From Bin55 sp965205965 (GTDB taxonomy: Bacteria > Pseudomonadota > Gammaproteobacteria > Pseudomonadales > Azotimanducaceae): a stretch of 64,000 bases of DNA. The stretch is from positions 1,116,001-1,180,000 of the forward strand of contig CBDBHT010000007.1 of assembly GCA_965205965.1 (NCBI GenBank), written 5' to 3'. This document shows positions 54,666 to 62,828 of the stretch, piece after piece; position 1 is the first letter of the stretch, and each line of letters starts with the position of its first letter. The notes below the pieces were generated by a model. That model had not been told where the DNA came from and made no database searches. It saw nothing but the letters and a program-made list of their open reading frames with translations. Position numbers and translations under genes: made by a program.

Positions 54666-56126
54666 GGGTAGCGGCGTAGACGGACGTATCGCCTGACGAT
54701 TGGGAGGCGGCATGCCGGTGCATCGTTTCCCTTATGCCATCTGCAACGCTTGGAGCCGTCGAACGTTCAACGCCAGGCATACCAAGTCCCACTCCCCCTG
54801 GACTTTTTTCAGGCCGCGCAGGCTGAAGCGGCGAAAACCGAGCACGTGCTTGATCCAGCCATTCGGTGCTTCCGAGAGCCACTTGCGTTGGGCATAGTGC
54901 TCCCGGCCTGCCGTGGTTGCCAGTTTCTTGCCCATGCGTGCCCTCGCCGGGTAGCGGTCTGCGTGCCCCACGACCGCTTGCCGGCCCTCCCGACCCAGGG
55001 CCCACGTACCCGTCCACGGCGCGCGCTTCCAAGGTCGCCAAATCTGCTTCGTTGCAATACCCTGCATCCGCCAACACCGTCTGCGGACGTTTTCCATAAG
55101 TCGTTTGCACGGCATCGATCAGCGGGATCAGTTGGCCTTGGTCGCTGGCGTTCGACGAAACATCGGTACCCACGATCAACTGATGCTCTCCCTCCACCAC
55201 CACCTGTGCGTTGTAGCACTGCTGAAAGCCCTCCGAGGAGGTGTTCATGATCCGGCTCTCCGGATCCGTGAAGTTGTCTTGCGCCGTCTCCTTGGGTTCG
55301 CCGTATGCACGCTGGTACGGTCGGCCTCCCTTCGGAGGGTGTTTCTCGCCCGGTCGGCGACCCCGTGCGTCGTCCGCCTCCCGCTGCCGCGCTTCCAAGC
55401 GCTCCCGCGCAGCCCGGATCGCCGCCAGCCGGTCTTCTCGACGGCGCAACTCCTCCGGCAACTCATCGCCGCGCAACGCTTCCCCAAAGCGTGTGTCTTC
55501 CTCCGCATCCGTGTCCCGAGCACGGCCCAGCAACGCCTCGATCTCCTCCGTCAGACGCCGCTCTTCCTCCTGCATCCGCCCATAGCTCATCGCCTTGCGC
55601 TTGCGCTTGCTCGCATGCGCCCGTACCTTGGTGCTATCGATCGACAACTTCCCAAAATGCGCCAAACCCAATGCCTGTGCCAAACGCACCACCTCCACAA
55701 ATAACTTCTTGAAGTCTTCCAGATGCCGATGACGAAACTCGCATAGCGTCCGATGGCTCGGAAAGTTCTCCGCCGCCAGCACCCGAAACGCCACGTCCTC
55801 CTCCAACTTCTTCGCCATCCCACGCGACGAGAACACCCCCGTCGCATAGCCGTAGATCAAGACCTTCACCAGCATCCGCGGCTCATAAGGCGACTTGCGA
55901 CGGCCATCGCCTCGGTAACGCTCGTAGAACCTCGACAAATCCAAACCGTCCACCAAATCGCTGACGTGGTGCGCAAAGTGTCCTTCCGGAAGCCAGGCCC
56001 GCATATCCGGCGGGAGCAACAGCAGCTGATCCGGTTCGTAACGGCGAAAGGTCGTGGGCATCGCTTAAATTCTCTTGGTCTGTCCAGCTGCCTATTATCG
56101 CATCAATTTCCTACGGCGCAGACTCC
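54666..56126 (-). mobile_element. IS1182-family element
   Basis: About 1.46 kb. The right end CTACGGCGCAGACT (56112-56125) and the left end GGTAGCGGCGTAG (from 54667) are imperfect inverted repeats sharing GCGSCGTAG. The right end equals the 14-bp end of MITE family 2. The left end directly follows the Tn5-type element, which may have inserted at the junction. One transposase gene with a frameshift. Confidence 0.75.
54732..56061 (-). pseudogene. IS1182-family transposase with a +1 frameshift
   Basis: The frame starts MPTTFRRYEPDQLLLLPPDM, with the N-terminal helical domain (FSSRGMAKKLEEDVAFRVLA), first Asp in KLSIDSTKVRAHASK, and DPESRIMNTSSEGFQQCYNA, then TVLADAGYCNEADL. At 55002-55004 an extra base (GTGGGCCCTG) shifts the frame; the correct continuation ALGREGRQAVVGHADRYPAR ... 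WLSEAPNGWIKHVLGFRRFS ends at 54732. The long unbroken ORF down to 54646 has a nonsense tail. Confidence 0.88.
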
Positions 56127-56238
56127 TAGCCGTCCCCATCCTCAATATCCATCCTTCCCGCCCCTCGGGACGGACTTCGCACGCCCCGAAAGCGAGCAGG
56201 AGAACAGCATTCGCACTTTTGGAGCTCCGATGGGCGGA

Positions 56239-56339
56239 TGACCCATCGTACATCTCCTAAATCAACATGATCCCCTGAGCGACGGATACCATCAAGTGGC
56301 TTAAACCCATCGTAAAATGGGGTTTTCCCGCAGACACTA
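56239..56339 (-). repeat. TTAGTGTCTG-type repeat, copy 4
   Basis: Inverted copy reading TTAGTGTCTGCGGGAAAACC, CCATTTTACGATGGGTTTAA, GCCACTTGATGGTATCC and GGGGATCATGTTGATTTAGG, then GAGATGTACGATGGG. Its homopolymer region is in short form. It lies between the IS1182 element and an IS427 fragment, mirroring copy 3 (IS427 then repeat). Confidence 0.6.
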
Positions 56340-56364
56340 AATAGGTACATACATCTGCAAAAAA

Positions 56365-56796
56365 CGGTTTGAAGAGTATCGGGTGCCCGCGTGGAGAGCT
56401 GGCGACCAAGATTCATCTACTGGCGTGGAACGATCGTCGGGCGTGGGGGTTCTCGCCGTCTGCTGGACATCGGAATGATGCTCCGGAAGAGCCGGGCTGG
56501 AGCATCAGATCATGGGCCGCGTCTATGAGGACGACCGGACGCGGCGGGTGGTGAAAACACTGGGAGCAACACGCAACACCCGTGGCATCACCCAGAACGA
56601 CACGCTGGAAACCTTGGTCGTTCGACCAGCGGCCGTATGCCCACCCCAACGAAGTGGAGCGTCCGTTCGACAGGCTCAAGCGGTATCGGCATGGGGGACG
56701 CGTTACGACAAACTCGACGTCATGTTCGACAAGTTCATTGATCTGTCCCTAGTGTGCGGAATGATCAAGGATTTAGTGAAACACGCCCTAAAGTGT
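56365..56796 (+). mobile_element. IS5/IS427-group fragment (3' end)
   Basis: Broken frames encode GCPRGELATKIHLLAWNDRR, AYEDDRTRRVVKTLGATRNT and RYDKLDVMFDKFIDLSLVCG, the C-terminal half of the IS427-type transposase, ending at GTGAAACACGCCC (56784-56796). The 5' half is missing. Confidence 0.75.
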
Positions 56797-56967
56797 TACC
56801 GCCTCATTCATTTTAGAAAATGCCGATTTTGCGACTTTATAACACTGTTATAAAAATCAGTAGCGACCAATCAGCATGTAATCGATTCTTTTCGTTTATA
56901 TCGTTTCTCCTTCCTATACTGAACAAATGACTATTCAATTGTGCCCGTTACAAGGAGGAACTTTTGA

Positions 56968-57720
56968 ATGCAAACACTTCCGACGGCCGCAGATAGGCAA
57001 AGTATTGAACCCCGCATTGGGGAGCGCAACTTTGACGTAGGAGCACTCCACTCCGATATTTGGCTGACGCTCCAAACCCGTCACGCACAGCATCTTGTAC
57101 GCGGACGGTCGATCAACGGAAAGCCGCCGATTACCGGTCTGATGGGTTTCGCTGATCGGCTGCGCCTCATTTGGCAGGCTGCTCAAGACGACGATCCGTA
57201 TGCTGAATGGTGGTTACTCAAGATCCATGACGGATTGGAAGTCGCCGACGCGCGGATAGCAGAAAGACGCAAAGTCATGCAATTGACGCTGTCCCGCGCA
57301 TTGGCGCTTCGCATTGCTCCCGCTGAAACCAAGGAGCCGTTTCGTGTACAGCTGCGCTTTGCAACGCCTTATGCGTTTCAGGCGGCGCGGATCCTATACG
57401 AATTTGACAGACTGGTGTGTGAGGCATTCACCGCGAAACATGTCGGCATCCTGGATCCTCGGCAATGCGCGGAAGCCATTCGCTCTTGCGCTCGCAAGGT
57501 GCGGTCGGTCTTCGATGCGCCCAAAAGATATCGACGCCTAGGCATTGACCGAGCCGCTATCCGTGAGAAGGATGCGATTCTTCAACGCGCTGAATTGTTG
57601 ATGGGAGCACTGCCAGAAGACGTGCTTTCGGGTGCACGCCGAGCACCGCTCCTAGATAGGTACTTGGGACCAGAACCCGTTCCGGCGGTCATCGACGTTG
57701 AGGACAGTCTGCTTGACTGA
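56968..57720 (+). CDS. ICE protein, TIGR03761 family (PFL_4669 type)
   Basis: A 250-residue protein from ATG 56968, preceded by AAGGAGGA. The stretch LHSDIWLTLQTRHAQHLVRG, then PPITGLMGFADRLRLIWQAA and DDPYAEWWLLKIHDGLEVA, is diagnostic for TIGR03761 proteins that follow parB and DUF2857 in SPI-7/PFGI-1-type ICEs. Function unknown, probably in replication or processing of the element. Starts a plus-strand block of five genes. Confidence 0.9.
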   Translation: MQTLPTAADRQSIEPRIGERNFDVGALHSDIWLTLQTRHAQHLVRGRSINGKPPITGLMGFADRLRLIWQAAQDDDPYAEWWLLKIHDGLEVADARIAERRKVMQLTLSRALALRIAPAETKEPFRVQLRFATPYAFQAARILYEFDRLVCEAFTAKHVGILDPRQCAEAIRSCARKVRSVFDAPKRYRRLGIDRAAIREKDAILQRAELLMGALPEDVLSGARRAPLLDRYLGPEPVPAVIDVEDSLLD

Positions 57721-57889
57721 CCGGAGACCACCGAATTCCGTTGCCACTCGGTCAAGTGGCTGCAGCATCGCACGGGTCGCGAAACCGATGCTCAACATGC
57801 TTGTAGAGACGAGCATGTTCGACTCTTCTTCAACTCCGCCGATGTGGATTGCACTTCGCACCGGCATCTTTCCATCAAGGAGGTATTCG

Positions 57890-58297
57890 ATGGACAAGGA
57901 CGAAAGATCGAATTATTTTGATCTTCATACGACGGGATTGGGATATCTCAACCGGGTCCATGAGGTTACGCTTCAGGAAGGTCCGTCCTTTCTGGCCGCC
58001 TCTATTGCTGCCCTTCGGGGTGGCGAGGACCGGATACGCTACACGTATTTTGACGTGAGTATCTCAGGCCGCCGCGCCCGCGAGTTTGTGCGCCAATTGG
58101 CACCAGCCGTGGAGCGTGGAGACCGGGTAATGATCCGATTCAAACTCGCCGATCTGTACGCCACTGCGTTCACCTACAGCCGCGGTCCTAGGACCGGGGA
58201 ACTAGGTACGAACTTGAAAGGGCGACTGATTGCGGTTGACTGGGCGAAAGTAAACGGGATTCCGTTTCAAGTCGCCTCGGAAGATCGCGCGGCGTGA
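57890..58297 (+). CDS. DUF3577 (STY4534-type) ICE protein
   Basis: A 135-residue protein. ATG 57890 is preceded by a near-ideal AAGGAGGT. YFDLHTTGLGYLNRVHEVTL, FLAASIAALRG and YTYFDVSISGRRAREFVRQL, then AVDWAKVNGIPF, match DUF3577 proteins, thought to be single-strand DNA-binding-like replication helpers of SPI-7-type ICEs. The ORF extending upstream to 57698 is not used. Co-directional with TIGR03761 and DUF6573 genes. Confidence 0.9.
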   Translation: MDKDERSNYFDLHTTGLGYLNRVHEVTLQEGPSFLAASIAALRGGEDRIRYTYFDVSISGRRAREFVRQLAPAVERGDRVMIRFKLADLYATAFTYSRGPRTGELGTNLKGRLIAVDWAKVNGIPFQVASEDRAA

Positions 58298-58360
58298 TCA
58301 ACGACGAAAAAGGGAAGTCAGTTTCTACTTTGCTTCCCCGATTCTTTTCTTCCACCCTAG

Positions 58361-58381
58361 CCGGGAAGGACTTCTTCCCGG
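58361..58381 (+). promoter_or_regulatory. Perfect 8-bp hairpin between the DUF3577 and DUF6573 genes
   Basis: CCGGGAAG, loop GACTT, CTTCCCGG form a stable stem-loop 45 bases before the DUF6573 ATG. No T run follows, so it is more likely an RNA stabilising or attenuating structure than a terminator. Confidence 0.45.
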
Positions 58382-58425
58382 TTGGGAAGAGGCCCGACTC
58401 GGCGCATTCTCTAAGGAGATACGCT

Positions 58426-58869
58426 ATGGCTAAAGAGCCTTTCAACCACGAACCCGAAACATGGACGAAATCCTATCAGGGTTCAAAACGTACACGGGCG
58501 CAGGCAATCGCTGAAGGACTTTTGATTGAAGTCGGAAGCGTAAGTCAGCAAGTTGGATTCAAGTGGCCAGTGGCATTGACATCGGCGGCTTGGAACGACT
58601 GCGTTGCGTGGTCGGATGATGACAACCGGAAACAAGTTAGCCAGTCCGCAAGGGCTAGGTTATACGACGTACTATATTTTTGTTCATATGCAGTACGTAC
58701 CGGTGCACCATCCGGCGATGCGATGGAATTCCACCTCGAAAGAATTCCAAGGGACGGGCGTTCTACCCAGCCCAGCAGCGTCTTACTATGCGTTCAGGCG
58801 CATCCTGGCGATCAGGATGAGCCGGTCTTGACAATCAGTTTGCCGCTTCCGAAAGGCACGGTGAACTGA
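58426..58869 (+). CDS. DUF6573 family ICE protein
   Basis: A 147-residue protein from ATG 58426, preceded by AAGGAGAT; the in-frame extension to 58294 is not used. QAIAEGLLIEVGSVSQQVGF, KWPVALTSAAWNDCVAW, ARLYDVLYFCSYAVRTGA and the C-terminal HPGDQDEPVLTISLP are the conserved blocks of DUF6573, a small protein encoded in many conjugative elements. Role unknown. Confidence 0.82.
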   Translation: MAKEPFNHEPETWTKSYQGSKRTRAQAIAEGLLIEVGSVSQQVGFKWPVALTSAAWNDCVAWSDDDNRKQVSQSARARLYDVLYFCSYAVRTGAPSGDAMEFHLERIPRDGRSTQPSSVLLCVQAHPGDQDEPVLTISLPLPKGTVN

Positions 58870-59024
58870 TACTGCAGTGCGGCGGAATCCAGCACTGATG
58901 CGATTGCCGATTCATTGGTATCGCAAAACCGGTGGTACTTTTCGTGTTCGAGAACGGGAAGTATCTGTCACGTTCGACTCATTCCGCCTGGGTCGAACAA
59001 ATCGCCCGCTGGAGGTTAATTTAG

Positions 59025-59216
59025 GTGCTTCAGGCGTTTTTCAAGTCGGCAATTGCCGAAGAACTTCGGTTCTTCAACGTCGCGTCAGTAATGACGCATG
59101 GTGTCGCAGATTGCATCCCCGAGGGGACCATCTGCGTCGTCTGTAATCAGACAAACGTGAGTACGTGTGTTCAGTATCCGGTGATCGATGCGCATCAGCG
59201 TCCGCTGCTTGGCTAA
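59025..59216 (+). CDS. Hypothetical small protein (63 aa)
   Basis: GTG 59025 follows GGAGGTTAATTTAG, a strong ribosome binding site, and opens a frame for MLQAFFKSAIAEELRFFNVA with GVADCIPEGTICVVC and a CxxC pair. No family recognised. Between this and the DUF6573 gene a second frame (from GTG 58877) encodes RLPIHWYRKTGGTFRVRERE but lacks a ribosome binding site and is left uncalled. Confidence 0.5.
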   Translation: MLQAFFKSAIAEELRFFNVASVMTHGVADCIPEGTICVVCNQTNVSTCVQYPVIDAHQRPLLG

Positions 59217-59256
59217 ACAAGTAGGGGGGATCAGTACAACTAACCGCTATCACACA

Positions 59257-60126
59257 ATGAGAAAACTCAATTACCAACTCAAACAACTCTGCCGTCGCAA
59301 TCGCGACGGCAGTTTTCAAACCCAAAGAAATCGGGAATATAGCCTCAGACGAATTGCCAACCAACTGCATGAACTCGGCTACCAGCACATGTCCGTACAA
59401 TCCCTCAAACCGAAGCACGTGGAAGCCTTAGTCAAACACTGGATGGATTCCGGAAACGCCATAGGTACGATCAAAGGCCGTATGGCGCATCTCCGCTGGT
59501 GGGCGGAAAAAGTACAGAAACCTAACGTCATAAAAAGATCAAACCGAGAGTACGACATACCCAATCGCACTTACGTAGCCAAGGAATCCAAAGCGCAGTT
59601 TCTTAGCCCAGAGCAGTTGTCCCAAGTCAGAGATAAATACGTTCGGATGAGCGTGGAACTTCAGCAACTCTTTGGTTTGAGAAGAGAGGAATCCATCAAG
59701 TTTACTCCTTCCTATGCGGACCAAGGCGGCTATATCCGATTGAAAGGTTCGTGGACCAAGGGTGGTCGTCCGCGTGTCGTCCCCATTCTGACTCAACAAC
59801 AGCGAGACGTCCTAGACCGGGTACGAAAATTGGTGGGCAACGGGGCGTTGATTCCACCTGATAAAAATTACGCACAGCAGAAAGAAAGATACCATCATAG
59901 TACGTTGCAAGATGCCGGTTTACGAAATCTCCACGGCCTGCGACATGGATACGCTCAAAGACGTTATCAAGAACTGACGGGCTGGGAGGCTCCGGTAGCC
60001 GGTGGTCCTACGTATAAAGAACTAGCCTCTGAACAGAAATTGAAAGACCGGGAAGTACGGATGATTGTAAGTCAGGAACTCGGACACGGACGCATCAACA
60101 TCACCAATATTTATCTCGGAAAATAG
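59257..60126 (+). CDS. Integrase-domain protein (tyrosine recombinase, Phage_int_SAM_2/Integrase_1 type)
   Basis: A 289-residue protein starting MRKLNYQLKQLCRRNRDGSF. An N-terminal SAM-like DNA-binding part (LVKHWMDSGNAIGTIKGRMA HLRWW) precedes a tyrosine recombinase catalytic domain with Arg in LFGLRREE, His-x-x-Arg in LHGLRHGYAQ, His in LGHGR and Tyr in ITNIYLGK at the very end. Such proteins are standard cargo of SPI-7-type ICEs and differ from the element integrase. A perfect hairpin with four T lies inside codons 11-19. No good ribosome binding site precedes ATG 59257. Confidence 0.85.
   Translation: MRKLNYQLKQLCRRNRDGSFQTQRNREYSLRRIANQLHELGYQHMSVQSLKPKHVEALVKHWMDSGNAIGTIKGRMAHLRWWAEKVQKPNVIKRSNREYDIPNRTYVAKESKAQFLSPEQLSQVRDKYVRMSVELQQLFGLRREESIKFTPSYADQGGYIRLKGSWTKGGRPRVVPILTQQQRDVLDRVRKLVGNGALIPPDKNYAQQKERYHHSTLQDAGLRNLHGLRHGYAQRRYQELTGWEAPVAGGPTYKELASEQKLKDREVRMIVSQELGHGRINITNIYLGK
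59289..59316 (+). terminator. Terminator-like hairpin inside the start of the integrase-domain gene
   Basis: CTGCCGTCGC, loop AATC, GCGACGGCAG, then TTTT: a perfect 10-bp GC-rich stem followed by a short T run, positioned in the 5' coding part. It may terminate or attenuate the upstream transcript, or be a coincidence of the conserved RNRDGS codons. Confidence 0.4.
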
Positions 60127-60273
60127 AAATAAAATACCCGTAAGTTGGAAATGAATATTGCGATGCGAGGTTTGACATGATGTATGCATTTAATTGTCAA
60201 ACACAGGTGGTTCAGTTTAGTGAGACAACATTCCGACCGATTTAAGCTGTAATTGAGCCCACCCCATCCCCCA

Positions 60274-62828
60274 ACCAATGGCATTCGTTTAGTGAATTTT
60301 TCCATTCGGTTAAGGATTCGGTCTTGGGCCTTGGTTATCCGCTGATTTTTTATTCCGTTAGCGAGTTGCCGGTGCCGGTGCTCCTCTTCCTCGCTGCCAC
60401 TTTCCGACCGGTTTTCGGGATCGCCGTTCATAGGACCGGCCCGGACGGAGCTGTTGCCGACACCGGACGATCTCGCCGACCATACGAGTCACGGTTTCCC
60501 GGAGGGCGGATGCATGCTGAAGTAGCAGGCTCTCGATGTTGGCCGCCACCGCCGCAAGTCCGTGCTTGAAATTCGTCTGCATCAGCGGCTTGCCGTCGTT
60601 CGGCAACCCCCCGTTCAAAGGATCCTCGCCGTGGTTGGCGAACAGCCGGGTCATGGCAATGAGGGTGAAGCATGCATACAGTTCCTGTTTCACGCCGCGC
60701 TCGCTTTGCCCATGAAAGTCCTCAACCTCCATCAGCCGTTTGGATACCTTGTACAGTTCCTCGATGCCCCATCTCGCGTGATACAGATCCGACAGCTGCT
60801 CGATGGAATACTGGTCCCGGTCCAGCAGGGTCGTGCCCAGGATGAAGACGGTATCGCCCACGGCATATTGCACCAGCCGCAAGCGGTGTGGGCCGAATGC
60901 GGCTCCGGGGTTCCTGCGGCGTAGTCGGGTCAGCGTGCCTTGGCGGGGAACGACCTCGATGACCGTATCCCGGCGGCCGCCGTGGATGAAGCGGTCGACA
61001 TCGATACCGGTTTTCCGTTGCATCCGGAACACCGCGTGCAGTCCCCGGATCGCATGCGCGTGCAGCATCTCATAGGCATAGTAGCCCCGGTCATAGACCA
61101 CCACATCGTTCGCCGACAGCACGTTCAGGTGGGCCAGTGCCGCCGCGCGCTCGTTTCCATGCGCATGCAGGTCGAAGTCAACCGGTAGTCGGGACTGCAG
61201 CCGATACAGGCAACTCACCAGACCCTGCGGATAATGGGCACCGTCTACCGGCGTCCGCCAGCCTTCATGCACCAGTCCGCGCGGCAGGTTCAGGTAGGTT
61301 CCATCGACCGCAAACACCCGATGCCCCTGCCACCGCCGGTCCGTATCGGGTCGGACTTTCCGTGCGTGCCGGGGTCGGCCTTCGGCGTCGAAGACCACCT
61401 TGAGGATTTCCTGGTGCAAGGTCTTGAACAGCTGCTCGTCCAGCCTGGCCCGGGCACTGCAGATGGAGGACGGCGACACCGGAGCCGGCTGTGGCAGTTC
61501 GATCCCCATCGTCCGGCATTGCCCCCACAGTTCGGCCAGCGTGGTCGCATATCCTGGACGCCCCTTCGAAAACACCAGCCGGAAAACGAACAGCACGACC
61601 ACCAGCGTGTTCAGCACGCGCCGCCGCCGCTGCCAGAGCCGGTCATGCCGGTTGGCGACACCCACGAGCGTCTCGACGACGCCGCTCCAGAGCCGGACAA
61701 AAGCATCCTCCGGAGCCAGGACCGCCACCGGCGGCCTGCGGGAACGGCGTCCGGATCGACGGGAGCCGGTCAGCAGCACCTGCTTCCAGTCTTTCGTCAG
61801 CGGATACAGGTAAACGTCCTTCGGAGTCCTGCCTGCCTCCGATGCATTCGCCTTGCGTCCCTTCGTCCGGCCAATGCACTGCCAGTTGGCCGCACGGTAG
61901 CAGGTCCCCCGGTACTTCGCCGGATCCACAAAGGTCTCCGCCAGTACCGGCTCCAGGCCGTGCCGCTCCTTCCAGTCCCCGGGCAGCCGCCGAACCGCCA
62001 TCGACAGGGCCTTCGAGGCCAGATACGGAACCCGAACCCAAGGGAAAATCAGGAACCGGGAGTTGTTCACCACCCCCTTCAGACGCTTCGCCCGATCCCG
62101 ATCCCGCCAGCCAATCCAGGCGTCACGACAGGGAAGCCGGGTCGTGCCCGCCTCAAACAGCAGACAGCCCAGCTTGCGACCCCGACGATCCCGCAGCCAG
62201 TAGCGCAGGAAACAGCCGAACGGATGCCGGTAACCCAGCTCATGATGCCGATCCACCCATTCCTTCCATTCCTCAACGGCCTCCCCCTCCGCCACAACCT
62301 CCAGTTCCAGCGGCATCAGCTCCTTCAACTCACACTCTATGGCGGAGCCCGGATCCGAGCGACTCGTATGCCGCGGTCTCCGACCCCCGGTTCCCGTTCT
62401 CGATCCCGGCCGCTTCGCCGGCAGCGACACGATGCCGCCGGCCTCCAGCTGCTCCAGCATCCGCAGACAGGACCCCAGTCGATCCCCACCCTTCGGCGTG
62501 AACCAGCCCAGATGAGTGCACAGGGTGGCAGCCAGCTCATGGCGGCTCAGTGCCGGAAACATTTTCACCGTCTTCTGAAGGTCCGCAATCTGACGGCGAG
62601 TCAGCCGCGTGCCACAGAAGGTGGTCGACTTCAAATTCTCGATTCGGGAATCCATCACGTTTGCACCAGAGATAATCTAACTTAAGCGTAGATTGCCATA
62701 ACCCATGCTAAAACGTAAGTGTTTTTTTGAAGAATCCCAACAGAACCGAATATGTTTCCGTATATCAACCGGTTACACGACATCCTCAAAGACCAGGATC
62801 CCTTTCCGCTAATCCGAATGCCATTGGT
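60274..62828 (-). mobile_element. IS4-family element with a DruA-like domain, intact
   Basis: Inverted ends ACCAATGGCATTCG (60274) and, on the minus strand, ACCAATGGCATTCG (62828) define 2555 bp with one unbroken gene. It inserted into IS630 copy 2: the sequence right of 62828 (revcomp ...CCACAGCGGTGAC) is IS630 orfB. The left flank is not IS630, so the other half was lost. A 3' fragment of a second copy lies at 51637-52333. The stretch 60127-60273 holds only an inverted repeat GTTTGACA/TGTCAAAC (60170-60202). Confidence 0.88.
60358..62658 (-). CDS. DruA-like (DUF4338) domain fused to an IS4-family DDE transposase
   Basis: A single 766-residue frame. Residues 1-80 hold the DruA-type winged-helix (LSRHELAATLCTHLGWFTPK, GIVSLPAKRPG). 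Residues 110-295 are the DUF4338 core: HHELGYRHPFGCFLRYWLRD, GTTRLPCRDAWIGWRDRDRA, SRFLIFPWVRVPYLASKALS, TFVDPAKYRGTCYRAANWQC and KDVYLYPLTKDWKQVL. Residues 315-766 are an IS4 transposase with Asp452 (FAVDGTYLNLP), Asp523 (VVYDRGYY) and Glu633 (YHARWGIEELYK). DruA proteins occur in the Druantia anti-phage system; fused to a transposase the domain may bind or recognise DNA ends. The frame is complete, so the element may be active. Confidence 0.87.
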   Translation of the reverse strand: MMDSRIENLKSTTFCGTRLTRRQIADLQKTVKMFPALSRHELAATLCTHLGWFTPKGGDRLGSCLRMLEQLEAGGIVSLPAKRPGSRTGTGGRRPRHTSRSDPGSAIECELKELMPLELEVVAEGEAVEEWKEWVDRHHELGYRHPFGCFLRYWLRDRRGRKLGCLLFEAGTTRLPCRDAWIGWRDRDRAKRLKGVVNNSRFLIFPWVRVPYLASKALSMAVRRLPGDWKERHGLEPVLAETFVDPAKYRGTCYRAANWQCIGRTKGRKANASEAGRTPKDVYLYPLTKDWKQVLLTGSRRSGRRSRRPPVAVLAPEDAFVRLWSGVVETLVGVANRHDRLWQRRRRVLNTLVVVLFVFRLVFSKGRPGYATTLAELWGQCRTMGIELPQPAPVSPSSICSARARLDEQLFKTLHQEILKVVFDAEGRPRHARKVRPDTDRRWQGHRVFAVDGTYLNLPRGLVHEGWRTPVDGAHYPQGLVSCLYRLQSRLPVDFDLHAHGNERAAALAHLNVLSANDVVVYDRGYYAYEMLHAHAIRGLHAVFRMQRKTGIDVDRFIHGGRRDTVIEVVPRQGTLTRLRRRNPGAAFGPHRLRLVQYAVGDTVFILGTTLLDRDQYSIEQLSDLYHARWGIEELYKVSKRLMEVEDFHGQSERGVKQELYACFTLIAMTRLFANHGEDPLNGGLPNDGKPLMQTNFKHGLAAVAANIESLLLQHASALRETVTRMVGEIVRCRQQLRPGRSYERRSRKPVGKWQRGRGAPAPATR

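Noticed and set aside
52293..54713. An 806-codon open frame through the Tn5-type element
   Set aside because: Only its first ~190 codons (DruA part) are real; after the frameshift near 54147 it is low-complexity Gly/Arg/Ala sequence, and the transposase lies in another frame.
54646..55000. C-terminal extension of the 471-codon IS1182 frame
   Set aside because: After the extra base at 55002-55004 this frame no longer matches IS1182; the true C-terminus is in the adjacent frame ending at 54732.
61234..62685. A 483-codon plus-strand frame opposite the DruA-IS4 gene
   Set aside because: Antisense shadow of a well-supported minus-strand gene, with biased Pro/Arg/Gln composition.
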